A DNA stretch of 64,000 nucleotides from Flavobacterium yafengii (lineage in GTDB: Bacteria; Bacteroidota; Bacteroidia; Flavobacteriales; Flavobacteriaceae). Both the position numbers and the translations under genes were made by a program. The notes below the pieces were generated by a model. It did not search any database, had not been told where the DNA came from, and worked only from the letters and a program-made list of their open reading frames with translations. The stretch covers positions 620,001 to 684,000 of the forward strand of contig NZ_JASCRY010000001.1 of assembly GCF_030010375.1 (NCBI RefSeq), in the 5' to 3' direction. Within the stretch, counting starts at the first letter, position 1, and each line of letters begins with the position of its first letter. This document shows, in pieces, positions 52,032 through 61,560 of the stretch.

Positions 52032-52910
52032 TTACTTCTTCTGTGTCACTAAATAAATGCCGACAAATATTAAAACTGCTGAACCAATTTTCACCAAGCT
52101 CAATTCGTCTTTACCCAAGCTTATCGCAAAAACAGTTGCGAACAGCGGTTGTAAATAAATAAAAACGGCAACCGTGGTGGGTTTTAATTCTTTCATCGAA
52201 AGCAAATTCAGTAAATAGGTCAGGAAAGTTGAAAAAACAACCACAAATCCTATTTTCCAGCAAATATCCATGGGAACTAAAGCCCATTCAACAGCTTGAA
52301 ATTGGCTCCAGCCAAAAGGCAAAACCATAATAAAACCGAACAAATAAATCCATTTTACAAACGTAAAAGCATTGTACTTATCCATCAATTTCTTGACTAT
52401 AATCAGGTAAAATCCATAAGAAATGGCGTTGACCAAAACCAGAAAATTTCCTAATCCGGCGTTTGTGGCGCTGCCAATGGATTTTCCGTACAGAATAAGA
52501 AAAGCAGTTCCTACTAAACCAAGGATAATCCCGAAAATCATTCGTTTTTGCATGCGTTCCTTCATAATCAATGCTGAAAGCGTCAAAACAATCATCGGTG
52601 TGGAAACCATAATCACCGCAGCACTAATGGGAGAAGTAAGGCTTAATCCTTTGAAAAATGTAAGCATATTGAAAGCGACACCAAAGAAAGCTGCTGCAAT
52701 AATTCGTGGGAAATCATTGAGTGCGATTTTTTCTTTTGGTGTAAATAACCAAACCAGCCAAAACAGAATCATTGAACCACCGGCGCGCAACAAGATGAAG
52801 CCATAGGCGTCAATGTACAATGGCATGACATCTTTGGCAATGGTAAACGTAACGCCGTAAATCAAGGAAACAATTGTGGCGCCAATAAGTGCGAGATTTC
52901 TTTTAGACAT
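52032..52910 (-). CDS. EamA-family (DMT) transporter
   Basis: From MSKRNLALIGATIVSLIYG (ATG 52908-52910) it has 292 residues and ten predicted TM segments in two EamA halves (about 1-138 and 149-292), with EKIALNDFPRIIAAAFFGVAFN between helices. It probably exports a metabolite. The start overlaps the end of the ArsC-like gene by 8 bases, so the two are coupled. Confidence 0.9.
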   Translation of the reverse strand: MSKRNLALIGATIVSLIYGVTFTIAKDVMPLYIDAYGFILLRAGGSMILFWLVWLFTPKEKIALNDFPRIIAAAFFGVAFNMLTFFKGLSLTSPISAAVIMVSTPMIVLTLSALIMKERMQKRMIFGIILGLVGTAFLILYGKSIGSATNAGLGNFLVLVNAISYGFYLIIVKKLMDKYNAFTFVKWIYLFGFIMVLPFGWSQFQAVEWALVPMDICWKIGFVVVFSTFLTYLLNLLSMKELKPTTVAVFIYLQPLFATVFAISLGKDELSLVKIGSAVLIFVGIYLVTQKK

Positions 52911-53259
52911 TTGCAAAAGCAAGCATTACTTGATGCATGTTTTGTTGGGTGTTGCCAATGTAAATTTTGCCTTTGATAATAAAAACAGGACGACTCAAAA
53001 ACGTGTAATGTTCTAAAATGTATTTCTTGTAATCGTCTTCAGTCAACGATTTATTCTTCAAATCCATTGATTTGTACAACTGTGCTTTTTTGCTGAAAAG
53101 GGCTTCGTAACTTCCGGAAAGTTCGCGCATTTGCTCTAATTCTGCTACAGTAATTGGATCTTGTTTGATGTCGTGAAACTTCAAGTTGTGATCTTTCGGT
53201 AATGATTTTATGATTTTTCTGCAGGTATCGCAAGAAGCGAGATAGTATATTTTGTCCAT
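52903..53259 (-). CDS. ArsC/Spx-family protein
   Basis: From MDKIYYLASCDTCRKI (ATG 53257-53259) it has 118 residues, with a thioredoxin-like fold and a CxxC site (SCDTC), then LKFHDIKQDPITVAEL and FLSRPVFIIKGKIYIG. The family includes arsenate reductases and the regulator Spx; true arsenate reduction is unproven as no ars operon is nearby. Confidence 0.85.
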   Translation of the reverse strand: MDKIYYLASCDTCRKIIKSLPKDHNLKFHDIKQDPITVAELEQMRELSGSYEALFSKKAQLYKSMDLKNKSLTEDDYKKYILEHYTFLSRPVFIIKGKIYIGNTQQNMHQVMLAFANV

Positions 53260-53335
53260 GTAAATAGCAATTTCTTTGTGCAAAGAAAATCCATTTGATA
53301 CGGAAAATGATTATTTTTATCAAAAAAATAAAAAA

Positions 53336-53794
53336 ATGAATCAATTATTCGATGTCAGCACTACAAGCAGAAATATGATTTCAAAATTTCTATCGGGATA
53401 CACTCTTGACCAACTCAACACGATTCCGGAAGGAATCAGCAATAATTTGATTTGGAATATTGGTCATATTATCGTGTCACAACAAATGTTAGTGTACAAG
53501 CTTTCTGGTTTGCCCATGATGGTTTCTGATGATTTAGTCGAGAAATACAGAAAGGGAACCAAGCCTGAACACATTGCCACGCAAGCTGAAGTGGACGAAA
53601 TCAAATCGTTGTTGTTTGAAACAATCAGCCAGACCAAAGTAGATTATGACAATAAAATTTTCAAAAATTACATGGAATATACCACTTCAACAGGTGATCA
53701 TGTCTTGAAAAATGCCGAAGATGCCATGGCTTTCAGTAATTTCCATGAAGGGCTTCACATTGGGATTATGATGAATGTCAGAAAATTTATTTAA
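53336..53794 (+). CDS. DinB-family (YfiT-like) protein
   Basis: From ATG 53336 (MNQLFDVSTTSRNMISKFLS) it has 152 residues in a four-helix bundle. Metal-binding histidines are in LIWNIGHIIVSQQ and SNFHEGLHIGIMM. The family includes DNA-damage-induced and bacillithiol/mycothiol-related transferases; the function is unknown here. It is divergent from the ArsC-like gene. Confidence 0.85.
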   Translation: MNQLFDVSTTSRNMISKFLSGYTLDQLNTIPEGISNNLIWNIGHIIVSQQMLVYKLSGLPMMVSDDLVEKYRKGTKPEHIATQAEVDEIKSLLFETISQTKVDYDNKIFKNYMEYTTSTGDHVLKNAEDAMAFSNFHEGLHIGIMMNVRKFI

Positions 53795-54530
53795 CTGCCA
53801 AATAATCATTCACTTCAGTGTACGGCAATAATAATTCTTTAGGTCCATCAGCATACGATGCGGCTTCGTAGGAATTGTAATAAAGCAGTAATCCTTTATC
53901 GGTATAAAAAATATTTTGGGGCAGATTGAATTTCTCATCTTCAAACATCAATCCGGTTGCATTGATTGATTTGTTTGCGGGGATTTTATATTTGGCTCTG
54001 AATTTTTTTTCGGCGAAAGCCATAAAAGTATTCTTGTCATGGAACAATTCGGCATTCGAAATGGATTTTCCGGTAGTTGGGTCAAAAAGCAGTGAACGCA
54101 ATCCTTGATATCCGTGAGCGCCGCCAGTGTAGGTATAATGGTTGATTTCTATATTCAAAACACTTTCGGATTGGTATTTTATGCTTCCTTTGATTTCGGC
54201 TTCCCAGCCAAAGGTGTCATTCGGAAATTCTTTTTGGAGTTTCTCATAGGAATCAATAAAGGAGGCTAATAATCCATTGTAATCTGTTGATGTATATGGT
54301 TTTTCGCCAAAATAAATAATCTCTTTCAATACCGAAAACACTTTTTTATTGATGCTGTCCGCTACAATAGGGTCGTTTTTTGCAACAGGAATTTTTACAG
54401 TTATCTCAGGGCAATTTTCTTTGCAGGGTAAAGTTGTTTTTTTCTGAAAAGATTGGTCTTTAAAAGCCAATTCGTTCGAACAACCCGTTATTAAAAAAAG
54501 GATTACAGCAAAAATTATAAAGTATTTCAT
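53787..54530 (-). CDS. DUF4163/DUF3298 (RsiV-like) domain lipoprotein
   Basis: Starting at MKYFIIFAVILFLITGCSN (ATG 54528-54530) it has 247 residues with a lipobox ending in Cys. The region INHYTYTGGAHGYQGLRSLLFDPTTGKSISNAELF and the end DKGLLLYYNSYEAASYADGPKELLLPYTEV is the DUF3298 pattern, with DUF4163 before it. These domains occur in lysozyme-sensing anti-sigma factor RsiV, but no sigma factor is next to this gene. It overlaps the dinB-like gene end by 8 bases (convergent). A TACCTTTG box (minus, 54552-54559) lies 22 bases upstream. Confidence 0.83.
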   Translation of the reverse strand: MKYFIIFAVILFLITGCSNELAFKDQSFQKKTTLPCKENCPEITVKIPVAKNDPIVADSINKKVFSVLKEIIYFGEKPYTSTDYNGLLASFIDSYEKLQKEFPNDTFGWEAEIKGSIKYQSESVLNIEINHYTYTGGAHGYQGLRSLLFDPTTGKSISNAELFHDKNTFMAFAEKKFRAKYKIPANKSINATGLMFEDEKFNLPQNIFYTDKGLLLYYNSYEAASYADGPKELLLPYTEVNDYLAVK

Positions 54531-54571
54531 CTCAAAATTGTTAATTATATACAAAGGTATCAACTTGTGGC

Positions 54572-54601
54572 TTGGTTAAAATAAATTAAAGGGTAAATTT
54601 G
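54572..54601 (+). promoter_or_regulatory. Promoter of the Cys/Met PLP enzyme gene
   Basis: TTG (54572-54574) is followed after exactly 19 bases by TAAATTTG (54594-54601), the best match in the window to the flavobacterial TTG-N19-TAnnTTTG promoter. The ATG at 54634 is 32 bases downstream. Confidence 0.7.
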
Positions 54602-54633
54602 TGAAGTTATTTAGCATTTAAAATTAAAAAGAT

Positions 54634-55779
54634 ATGAAATTCAATACGAAGGTTATCCACGGTGGTCAGCATCATGATCCAAGTACGGGAGCAGTTATGC
54701 CGCCAGTATATCAAACGTCAACATTTGTACAAACCAGTCCTGGGCAACCTATAAATCCAGATTATGAGTACAGTAGAGCGGCAAATCCTACTAGAAGCGC
54801 ACTTGAAAATGCATTAGCAAGTATTGAAAATGGAACACGAGGATTGGCTTTTTCATCAGGATTAGCAGCTACAGATTGTGTTTTACGTTCTTTTAAAGCA
54901 GGTGACGAAATCATAGCTATGGATGATTTATATGGCGGAACCTACAGAATGTTTACGCGTATTTATAAAAATTCAGGTATAAAATTCCATTTTGTAGATA
55001 TGAATGACATCGAGAAATTCAGGTTATTAATCAACGAAAACACGAAACTGGTTTGGGTAGAAACACCAACGAATCCTTTGATGAAATTGGCCGATATTCA
55101 AGAAATTGCCAAAATCACCAAGGAAAATAAAATCCTTTTTGCAGTTGATAATACTTTTGCAACGCCTTATTTACAAAAGCCATTAGACTTAGGAGCTGAT
55201 ATCGTGATGCATTCAGCAACTAAATATTTGGGAGGTCATTCTGATGTTATTGCCGGCGCTTTGATTGTAAAAGATGAAGCACTTGGAGAACAATTGCATT
55301 TTCAACAATTTGCGACAGGAGCTACATTGGGACCAATGGATAGTTTCTTGGTGTTAAGAGGAATTAAAACCTTGCATTTGCGCGTGGAAAGACATTGTGA
55401 AAATGGAGGGAAAGTGGTGGAGTTTTTGAACAACCATCCAAAAGTTAAAACAGTCTATTATCCAGGATTGCCAAGCCATCCGTATCATGAAATTGCTAAA
55501 AAACAAATGAGTGGTTTTGGAGGAATGGTTTCCTTTACTTTTGTTTCTGGTAAAAAAGAAGACGCAATTGATTTTCTGGAAAAACTAAACGTTTTCACTT
55601 TGGCTGAATCTTTAGGCGGAGTGGAGTCATTAGCGAATCATCCGGCTTTGATGACGCACGCATCGATTCCGGAAGATAAACGTAAGGAAGTTGGAATTAC
55701 AGATGATCTGGTTCGATTAAGTGTAGGTATTGAAGATGCTGAGGATTTGATTGAAGATTTGAAACAAGCATTAGCATAA
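54634..55779 (+). CDS. Cystathionine gamma-synthase/beta-lyase family PLP enzyme
   Basis: A 381-residue Cys/Met-metabolism PLP enzyme: YEYSRAANPTRSALENALASIE, MDDLYGGTYRMF, VDNTFATPY, PLP lysine in SATKYLGGHSDVIAG, and the C-terminal SLGGVESLANHPALMTHASI with RLSVGIEDAEDLIEDL. Cystathionine gamma-synthase, beta-lyase and gamma-lyase cannot be separated reliably by sequence. It makes or splits cystathionine in methionine/cysteine metabolism. It is monocistronic with a strong terminator. Confidence 0.93.
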   Translation: MKFNTKVIHGGQHHDPSTGAVMPPVYQTSTFVQTSPGQPINPDYEYSRAANPTRSALENALASIENGTRGLAFSSGLAATDCVLRSFKAGDEIIAMDDLYGGTYRMFTRIYKNSGIKFHFVDMNDIEKFRLLINENTKLVWVETPTNPLMKLADIQEIAKITKENKILFAVDNTFATPYLQKPLDLGADIVMHSATKYLGGHSDVIAGALIVKDEALGEQLHFQQFATGATLGPMDSFLVLRGIKTLHLRVERHCENGGKVVEFLNNHPKVKTVYYPGLPSHPYHEIAKKQMSGFGGMVSFTFVSGKKEDAIDFLEKLNVFTLAESLGGVESLANHPALMTHASIPEDKRKEVGITDDLVRLSVGIEDAEDLIEDLKQALA

Positions 55780-55790
55780 ATTAATAAAAA

Positions 55791-55832
55791 CAAAACCCCA
55801 ATTCTAAATTTCAGAATTGGGGTTTTGTTTTT
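55791..55832. terminator. Bidirectional terminator
   Basis: AAAACCCCAATTCT pairs with AGAATTGGGGTTTT across a 7-base loop, followed by a T run; an A run precedes it. It serves the convergent PLP enzyme and outer-membrane protein genes. Confidence 0.9.
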
Positions 55833-55853
55833 TATATACGGTTGTTTAAATGG

Positions 55854-56657
55854 CTATTGTAAGTAATAAATGTAACCCACATTAAACCAGACCAACCAGT
55901 CATTCGCTTTATTTTCTTTGTAAAGTTCCGGATTAGGATTTAAACCATCTACCCAGTTGGAGAAGAAATATTGAAATCTTAAATCAACCATTAAATCTCG
56001 TAATGGACTTAATTTATAGCGAGTTCCCACACTGGATATTACAGACCAAACGGTTCCACCTTCGTTAGAAAACCCGTAAGGGCGACCGTCTGTTGGAGTT
56101 AAATATTTAGGGAATGTGGTCAAAGGAGTTCCTAAAGGACCCAGCGTTGATGAGGCTTCGGCATTGTAATAACTGAATTGTCCGCCAAGACTGACAAACG
56201 GCCCCAAACTTCCTGTTCTTGCAGTAAAATCACGAATACTCCAAGGGAAAAATTCAAGTTGCATCCCGATATTAGTTACGGCTGTACTCCCCGTCATTGC
56301 TTTCAATTGCTCTTTTCCTAGCGAAGGTTTGCCTTCAGTCCATTGTCCAAAATGTTCTAATTCGGTTTTATTATAAGAGAGTTCAGATCTTAATTTGAAA
56401 TGGTCGTTAAAATAAGTTTCGGGCGTGTAGCAGTTACATTCTGCTTTGTACGAAAAGTTGAGATAATGAATAATTCCGATTCCGATTCCCGTATTTCCGG
56501 AGTTTGTAGAAAGATCATGACGTTCCCCATAATCAGATTGAAAAGCAACAGGTCCTGCTATTATTCCTATTTCATGCGAAAACCCACCGAATTGCGCATT
56601 TGAATCAGGTGAAAATCCAAAAGAGATTAATAATAAGAGGATTATTTGTTTGGCCAT
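55854..56657 (-). CDS. Outer-membrane beta-barrel protein conserved in Flavobacteriaceae
   Basis: The 267-residue protein has a signal peptide (ends DSNAQ) and strand-rich sequence ending LVWFNVGYIYYLQ. HEIGIIAGPVAFQSDYGER, GIGIIHYLNFSY and LVDLRFQYFFSNWVDGLNP are typical of a flavobacterial family of uncharacterised barrels that I recall as THC0290_0291. The role is unknown. Confidence 0.75.
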   Translation of the reverse strand: MAKQIILLLLISFGFSPDSNAQFGGFSHEIGIIAGPVAFQSDYGERHDLSTNSGNTGIGIGIIHYLNFSYKAECNCYTPETYFNDHFKLRSELSYNKTELEHFGQWTEGKPSLGKEQLKAMTGSTAVTNIGMQLEFFPWSIRDFTARTGSLGPFVSLGGQFSYYNAEASSTLGPLGTPLTTFPKYLTPTDGRPYGFSNEGGTVWSVISSVGTRYKLSPLRDLMVDLRFQYFFSNWVDGLNPNPELYKENKANDWLVWFNVGYIYYLQ

Positions 56658-56881
56658 TAGGGTTGTTTTTCTAATCTTGACAAATATATAAAAACATCAT
56701 ACACATATAAAAATAATATGGAAATTAAAAATAAGCAGACAAATTCTTATTTACTTACGAAAGTGGTAGCCATTTGGTTTAAATGAGGATATCATAAACA
56801 CAATTGTTTAAAAATGCTTAATAAAAAGATAATTCTATTTAGAAATCGAAAAAAACAGAGTCCGAATATTTTTATAAAATG

Positions 56882-56889
56882 TATCTTTG
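56882..56889 (+). promoter_or_regulatory. Candidate gdhA -7 box
   Basis: TATCTTTG is a perfect TAnnTTTG box, 44 bases before the gdhA ATG. Confidence 0.55.
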
Positions 56890-56933
56890 TAAATTATAAC
56901 GAAATCGTTTTCTTAATTAATTATTTATAATCT

Positions 56934-58277
56934 ATGTTACTAAAAATAAATGATTTTATGGCTCAAGTTGAGGCCAAGAATCCAAATGAACCTGAATTTA
57001 TTCAAGCTGTTAGGGAATTTGCAGAGACTGTAATTCCATTTATTGCAGAGCAAAAAAAATACGACGGAAAAAATTTGCTTCTCAGAATAGCAGAGCCGGA
57101 GCGTTCTATTATATTCCGTGTTCCTTGGGTAGATGATAAAGGAGAAATTCAGGTAAATAGAGGTTTTAGAATTCAAATGAATTCTGCAATTGGACCTTAC
57201 AAAGGTGGAATTCGTTTTCACCATACTGTAAATTTATCAGTGCTTAAATTTTTAGCTTTCGAACAAGTATTCAAAAATAGTTTGACTACTTTGCCAATGG
57301 GTGGAGGAAAAGGAGGATCTGATTTTGATCCACAAGGAAAATCTGATGGAGAAGTAATGCGTTTTTGCCAGTCTTTCATGACTGAATTGTGCAGACATAT
57401 TGGGCCACAATTAGACGTTCCTGCTGGGGATATCGGAGTTGGAGCCAGAGAAATTGGATATTTATTTGGTCAATACAAGAGAATAAGAAACGAATTTACC
57501 GGAGTTTTAACTGGAAAAGGATTGGCTTATGGTGGTTCTTTAATTAGACCGGAAGCAACAGGTTACGGAGTAGTTTATTTTGCAGAACAAATGCTGAATA
57601 CTATTGGTCAAAACATCAAAGGAAAAAGAGTATCTATTTCTGGATTTGGAAACGTTGCTTGGGGTGTAGCCTTGAAAGTAAATGATCTTGGAGGAAAAGT
57701 AGTTACTATTTCTGGTCCTGATGGTTATATTTATGATGAGGAAGGAATTTCTGGTGAGAAAATTGACTTTATGCTTGAATTGAGAGCAAGAGGCGATAAT
57801 AGAGCCGAAGCTTATTTAGAAAAATATCCAAATGCAGTTTTCCATAAAGGAAAAAGCGTATGGGAAGTAAAAGTTGATGTTGCTATACCTTGTGCTACTC
57901 AAAATGAGTTGAATGAGGAAGATGCTAAAAACTTAATTGCAAACGGAGTTATTTGTGTAACTGAAGCGGCAAATATGCCTTGTACTTTAGAAGCAATCAA
58001 ATTGTTCTTGAAAGCTAAAGTACTTTTTGCTCCTGGTAAAGCAGCAAATGCTGGAGGTGTTGCAGCTTCAGGATTAGAAATGACACAAAACTCTATTCGT
58101 TTAAACTGGACCAGTGAAGAGGTGGATTCCAGATTAAAAGAAATCATGGTTGGAATACACAATCAATGTAAAAAATACGGTACTGACGAAGAAGGCTATG
58201 TAAACTATGTAAAAGGTGCAAACATTGCCGGATTTGTAAAAGTAGCTGATGCTATGCTTGCTCAAGGAGTGGTATAA
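56934..58277 (+). CDS. gdhA: NADP-specific glutamate dehydrogenase
   Basis: A 447-residue hexameric-type glutamate dehydrogenase. PMGGGKGGSDFDPQGKS contains the catalytic Lys, DVPAGDIGVGAREIGYLFGQYK follows, and SGFGNVAWGVALK is the Rossmann motif. The full length and the C terminus ANIAGFVKVADAMLAQGVV match NADP-dependent GDH of E. coli type, which assimilates ammonium into glutamate. It is monocistronic with its own promoter and terminator. Confidence 0.96.
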   Translation: MLLKINDFMAQVEAKNPNEPEFIQAVREFAETVIPFIAEQKKYDGKNLLLRIAEPERSIIFRVPWVDDKGEIQVNRGFRIQMNSAIGPYKGGIRFHHTVNLSVLKFLAFEQVFKNSLTTLPMGGGKGGSDFDPQGKSDGEVMRFCQSFMTELCRHIGPQLDVPAGDIGVGAREIGYLFGQYKRIRNEFTGVLTGKGLAYGGSLIRPEATGYGVVYFAEQMLNTIGQNIKGKRVSISGFGNVAWGVALKVNDLGGKVVTISGPDGYIYDEEGISGEKIDFMLELRARGDNRAEAYLEKYPNAVFHKGKSVWEVKVDVAIPCATQNELNEEDAKNLIANGVICVTEAANMPCTLEAIKLFLKAKVLFAPGKAANAGGVAASGLEMTQNSIRLNWTSEEVDSRLKEIMVGIHNQCKKYGTDEEGYVNYVKGANIAGFVKVADAMLAQGVV

Positions 58278-58297
58278 ATCAGATTTATTATAATTTA

Positions 58298-58350
58298 AAA
58301 AAGCCTTTCACCATTCCGAAGCTCGGGATTGGATGAAAGGCTTTTTTTTA
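58298..58350 (+). terminator. gdhA terminator
   Basis: AAAAGCCTTTCA pairs with TGAAAGGCTTTT, with an inner ATTCCGA/TCGGGAT pairing and a T run of eight. Confidence 0.9.
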
Positions 58351-58381
58351 CGTAACAAAATGCTAAGACTTTCGTTTGTTC

Positions 58382-58389
58382 TATATTTG
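58382..58389 (+). promoter_or_regulatory. Candidate porZ -7 box
   Basis: TATATTTG matches TAnnTTTG, 22 bases before the ATG at 58412. It lies upstream of the preferred start but inside the longest frame from 58376, so it supports the shorter protein. Confidence 0.5.
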
Positions 58390-58411
58390 TAAACCAATAT
58401 TGATGCAAATA

Positions 58412-60700
58412 ATGAAAAAGAGCGTTTTATATTTTTTGCTTTTACTTTTTATCCAAATGGGTTTTGCCCAAAGTAACTTGTCGTGGCAAGGTTATTTCTC
58501 TTACAATGAAATTAAAGATGTATCAGAATCTGCAACAGCTGTTTTTGCAGCTTCCGAAAATGCGTTATTTTCAAAGAATTTAGCAACAAACGTAATTAAA
58601 ACTACCAATACTATTGACGGCCTTTCCGGACAGACTATTTCATCGGTATACCATAGCGCAACATTCAATAAAACAATTATTGGTTACGAAAACGGACTGA
58701 TAATAGTGATTAATGAAGCCGATGGAAGCATGCTGAATGTGGTCGACATTATCAATAAACAACTTCCTCCGAATATAAAAAAAATCAATCACTTCATGGA
58801 ATTTGAAGGGATTGCATATGTCTCCTGTGATTTTGGAATTGTTCAATTTAATCTGGCTACCATGCAATTTGGGGACACTTATTTTATTGGCGACAACGGA
58901 GCCGAAATCATTGTGAACCAAACAGCACTTTTTAACGGATTTATTTATGCTGCTACAAATAGCGGTATAAGAAGAGCCAATAGTTCTAATAAAAATTTAA
59001 TCGATTACAATCAATGGGAAACTATTGCAACTGGAAATTGGTCAAGTGTAGTGACTTTTGGAACGGATTTGTATGCCATTAATGCTGCGGGATATATTCA
59101 TAAATTTAATTCGGGTTCCAATTCTTTTACAGGGTTTATTACCCTTTCTCAGCCTTCACTGGACATGAGAGCAACGGCGGATTATGTAATAGTAACTACT
59201 TTGAACAGTATTTATATTTACAACAATCAGATGGCTTTGGTGCGTCAAATAAATACAAATCAAATTACCGATAGTAATCCAAGTTTTACGTGTGCAACTA
59301 TAATAGGAAATGCTGTTTTTATTGGCACAAAAGAAAATGGATTGATTACAGCTTCACTTTCATCGGCAGTAACTTTTGAGAATATAACGCCTATTGGTCC
59401 TTCGCGTAACAATATATTTGCGCTTCAAGCCACTACAAGTGCACTCTGGACGGTTTACGGAGATTATTCCGCAGATTATAATCCGTATCCGTTAGATAGT
59501 TACGGTATCAGTAAATTTAGCGAAACCGGATGGTTGAATATTCCTTATGAAGATGTTTTAGGAGCACAATCGATGACCAGAATTACGGTAAATCCCAGCA
59601 ATGAAAACGAAGTATATGCGAGTTCTTTTTTCTCAGGTTTGTTAAAAATAGAAAATGATAAACCTACAATTTTATACAATCAAACCAATAGTGGCCTTGA
59701 GTCGTTAACCTATTTAGGTCCAAGTTATATTGATGTCAGAATAAATGGAGCGGCATTTGACAAATCAGGAAATCTCTGGGTTAATAACAGCAGGATAAAA
59801 AACGGATTGAAAGTATTTAGAGCCAACGGACAATGGCAAAGCTATTCGATGGATACTATTTTGGATTCCAGTGAAGATGTAAGTATGGGTCGAATGGTTA
59901 TCGATAAAAATGGAACAAAATGGCTGTGTACTATCGGTGATGGAGTTATTGGTTTTAATGAAAGTAACAATGTTTTCAAAAAAATAACAACTGGACCAGA
60001 TACTGGAAATCTCCCAATTTCAGATGTAAGAGCACTTGCTGTGGACACCAGAAACCAACTTTGGATAGGAACTACAAAAGGATTGCGGGTTTTACCGAAT
60101 GTAGGTAGTTTTCAAACGGAAGACCAAATGACAGCGAATCCTATTATTATTTTAGACGATAATCTGGCGCAAGAATTATTATACGAGCAATTTATTACTG
60201 ATATTGCTGTTGATGGAGCAAATAATAAATGGATTGGCACTGCCGATTCGGGGTTGTTTTTGGTCTCGCCAAACGGTCAGGAAACCAAATATCATTTTAC
60301 GATAAATAATTCGCCGTTGCCCAGCAATGTGATCAATGACATTGATATCAATAGCGCTACGGGCGAAGTTTTTATAGCTACTGCTAAAGGGTTAGTTTCT
60401 TTCAAAGGAACTGCGACTGCGCCAAATGATGATTTAAGCAATGCCTTTGTGTATCCAAATCCAGTGCGGCCAGAATACCAAGGAACGGTTAAAATTGCCG
60501 GATTACTGGATAAAGCCAATATTAAAATTACCGATATCGAAGGAAATCTGGTGTATGAAACCATTTCTGAAGGCGGAACAATAGAATGGGATACCACCGC
60601 TTTTGGGAAATATAAAGTTGCTTCGGGCGTGTACATGATTTTTATTTCGGCACAAGACGGAGTGGAAACAAAGGTTAAAAAAGTAATGATAATTAGATAA
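58412..60700 (+). CDS. porZ: PorZ, type IX secretion system beta-propeller protein
   Basis: From ATG 58412 (MKKSVLYFLLLLFIQMGFAQS, signal peptide) it has 762 residues. Two beta-propellers of YWTD/two-component-regulator type repeats (KTNTIDGLSGQTISSVYH, IYAATNSGIRRAN, LWIGTTKGLRVLPN, KWIGTADSGLFLV) are followed by a C-terminal type A sorting-like domain with VYPNPVRPEYQGTVKI and GVYMIFISAQDGVETKVKKVMI. This matches PorZ, part of the attachment complex that delivers anionic LPS to T9SS cargo. The gene neighbours recO, as is common in Bacteroidota. Confidence 0.85.
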   Translation: MKKSVLYFLLLLFIQMGFAQSNLSWQGYFSYNEIKDVSESATAVFAASENALFSKNLATNVIKTTNTIDGLSGQTISSVYHSATFNKTIIGYENGLIIVINEADGSMLNVVDIINKQLPPNIKKINHFMEFEGIAYVSCDFGIVQFNLATMQFGDTYFIGDNGAEIIVNQTALFNGFIYAATNSGIRRANSSNKNLIDYNQWETIATGNWSSVVTFGTDLYAINAAGYIHKFNSGSNSFTGFITLSQPSLDMRATADYVIVTTLNSIYIYNNQMALVRQINTNQITDSNPSFTCATIIGNAVFIGTKENGLITASLSSAVTFENITPIGPSRNNIFALQATTSALWTVYGDYSADYNPYPLDSYGISKFSETGWLNIPYEDVLGAQSMTRITVNPSNENEVYASSFFSGLLKIENDKPTILYNQTNSGLESLTYLGPSYIDVRINGAAFDKSGNLWVNNSRIKNGLKVFRANGQWQSYSMDTILDSSEDVSMGRMVIDKNGTKWLCTIGDGVIGFNESNNVFKKITTGPDTGNLPISDVRALAVDTRNQLWIGTTKGLRVLPNVGSFQTEDQMTANPIIILDDNLAQELLYEQFITDIAVDGANNKWIGTADSGLFLVSPNGQETKYHFTINNSPLPSNVINDIDINSATGEVFIATAKGLVSFKGTATAPNDDLSNAFVYPNPVRPEYQGTVKIAGLLDKANIKITDIEGNLVYETISEGGTIEWDTTAFGKYKVASGVYMIFISAQDGVETKVKKVMIIR

Positions 60701-60736
60701 CTCTGGGTTTTAGAAGATTTAAAACCAACACTTAAA

Positions 60737-61450
60737 ATGCTTGTAAAAACCAAAGCCATCGTTCTTTCATCTTTAAAATTTCAGGAAAAAAGCTTGATTG
60801 TAAAATGCTTTACGCTGTCGCATGGTTTGAAATCGTATTTTGTTCGCGATGCTTTTTCAAGTCGAAAAGCGAATCAGAAAATCGCTTATTTTCAGCCGTT
60901 GACCATTCTCGAAATTGAAGCAGTTCATAAAAATAAAGGTACTTTAGAAAATTTCAAGGAAATAAAAATCGCTTCTCCTTTTCATTCGATTCATTCAGAT
61001 ATTTATAAGAGTACAATTGTGATGTTTATTTCAGAAATGCTGCATCATTCTATTCACGAAGAAGAAACAAACGAACATCTGTTTACCTTTCTTGAAACCG
61101 CTTTGCATTGGTTGGATAATCACGATGAAATAGCCAATTTTCATCTGATTTTATTATTGGAAACCACTAAATATTTGGGTTTTTATCCTGATATTTCTGA
61201 TATGGACATGCCTTTTTTCGAAATGAACGAAGGTGTTTTCACGCCTTTTCATGCCATCAGTTCGCTCACGGAACATGAAAGCAATTTATTCAAAAAACTG
61301 ATCGATTTAAAATTTGATAACAATCAAAAAATATTCCATGTCATTGAAAGACAAATCGTTTTGAGAATACTGATCGATTACTACAGTTTTCACTTGGACG
61401 GCTTTAAAAAACCAAAATCTTTAGACGTTTTGAAAGAAGTTTTCTCTTAG
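60737..61450 (+). CDS. recO: DNA repair protein RecO
   Basis: A 237-residue RecO: LVKTKAIVLSSLKFQEKSLIVKCFTLSHGLKSYFV at the N terminus (OB fold), then helical domain with IFHVIERQIVLRILIDYYSFHLDGF. It loads RecA with RecF/RecR. No zinc-cysteine pair is seen, which is common in this group. Its last 14 codons and stop (61406-61450) are repeated in diverged form at 62312-62356 behind the next two genes. Confidence 0.93.
   Translation: MLVKTKAIVLSSLKFQEKSLIVKCFTLSHGLKSYFVRDAFSSRKANQKIAYFQPLTILEIEAVHKNKGTLENFKEIKIASPFHSIHSDIYKSTIVMFISEMLHHSIHEEETNEHLFTFLETALHWLDNHDEIANFHLILLLETTKYLGFYPDISDMDMPFFEMNEGVFTPFHAISSLTEHESNLFKKLIDLKFDNNQKIFHVIERQIVLRILIDYYSFHLDGFKKPKSLDVLKEVFS
61406..61450 (+). repeat. 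Direct repeat, proximal copy (recO 3' end)
   Basis: The last 14 codons plus stop of recO encode KKPKSLDVLKEVFS. The copy at 62312-62356 encodes KKPKLLDVLKEVIA. Hand alignment gives 34 of 45 identical bases; many differences are at third positions, as expected of a diverged allele rather than a recent duplication. Confidence 0.82.
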
Positions 61451-61496
61451 AATTTAAATTTATGGTGAAAATATAATTTTGCACTGTAAAGTAAAG

Positions 61497-61504
61497 TATA
61501 TTTG
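61497..61504 (+). promoter_or_regulatory. Candidate -7 box for the membrane protein/XRE pair
   Basis: TATATTTG lies 56 bases before the ATG at 61561, with a TTG at 61479-61481, 15 bases upstream. It lies inside the inserted module, so the pair has its own promoter. Confidence 0.5.
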
Positions 61505-61560
61505 TCTTTTAATCAAGTTTGTTGTTCTTTATGGAAAGCAAGCTTTAACTAATTAACTTT

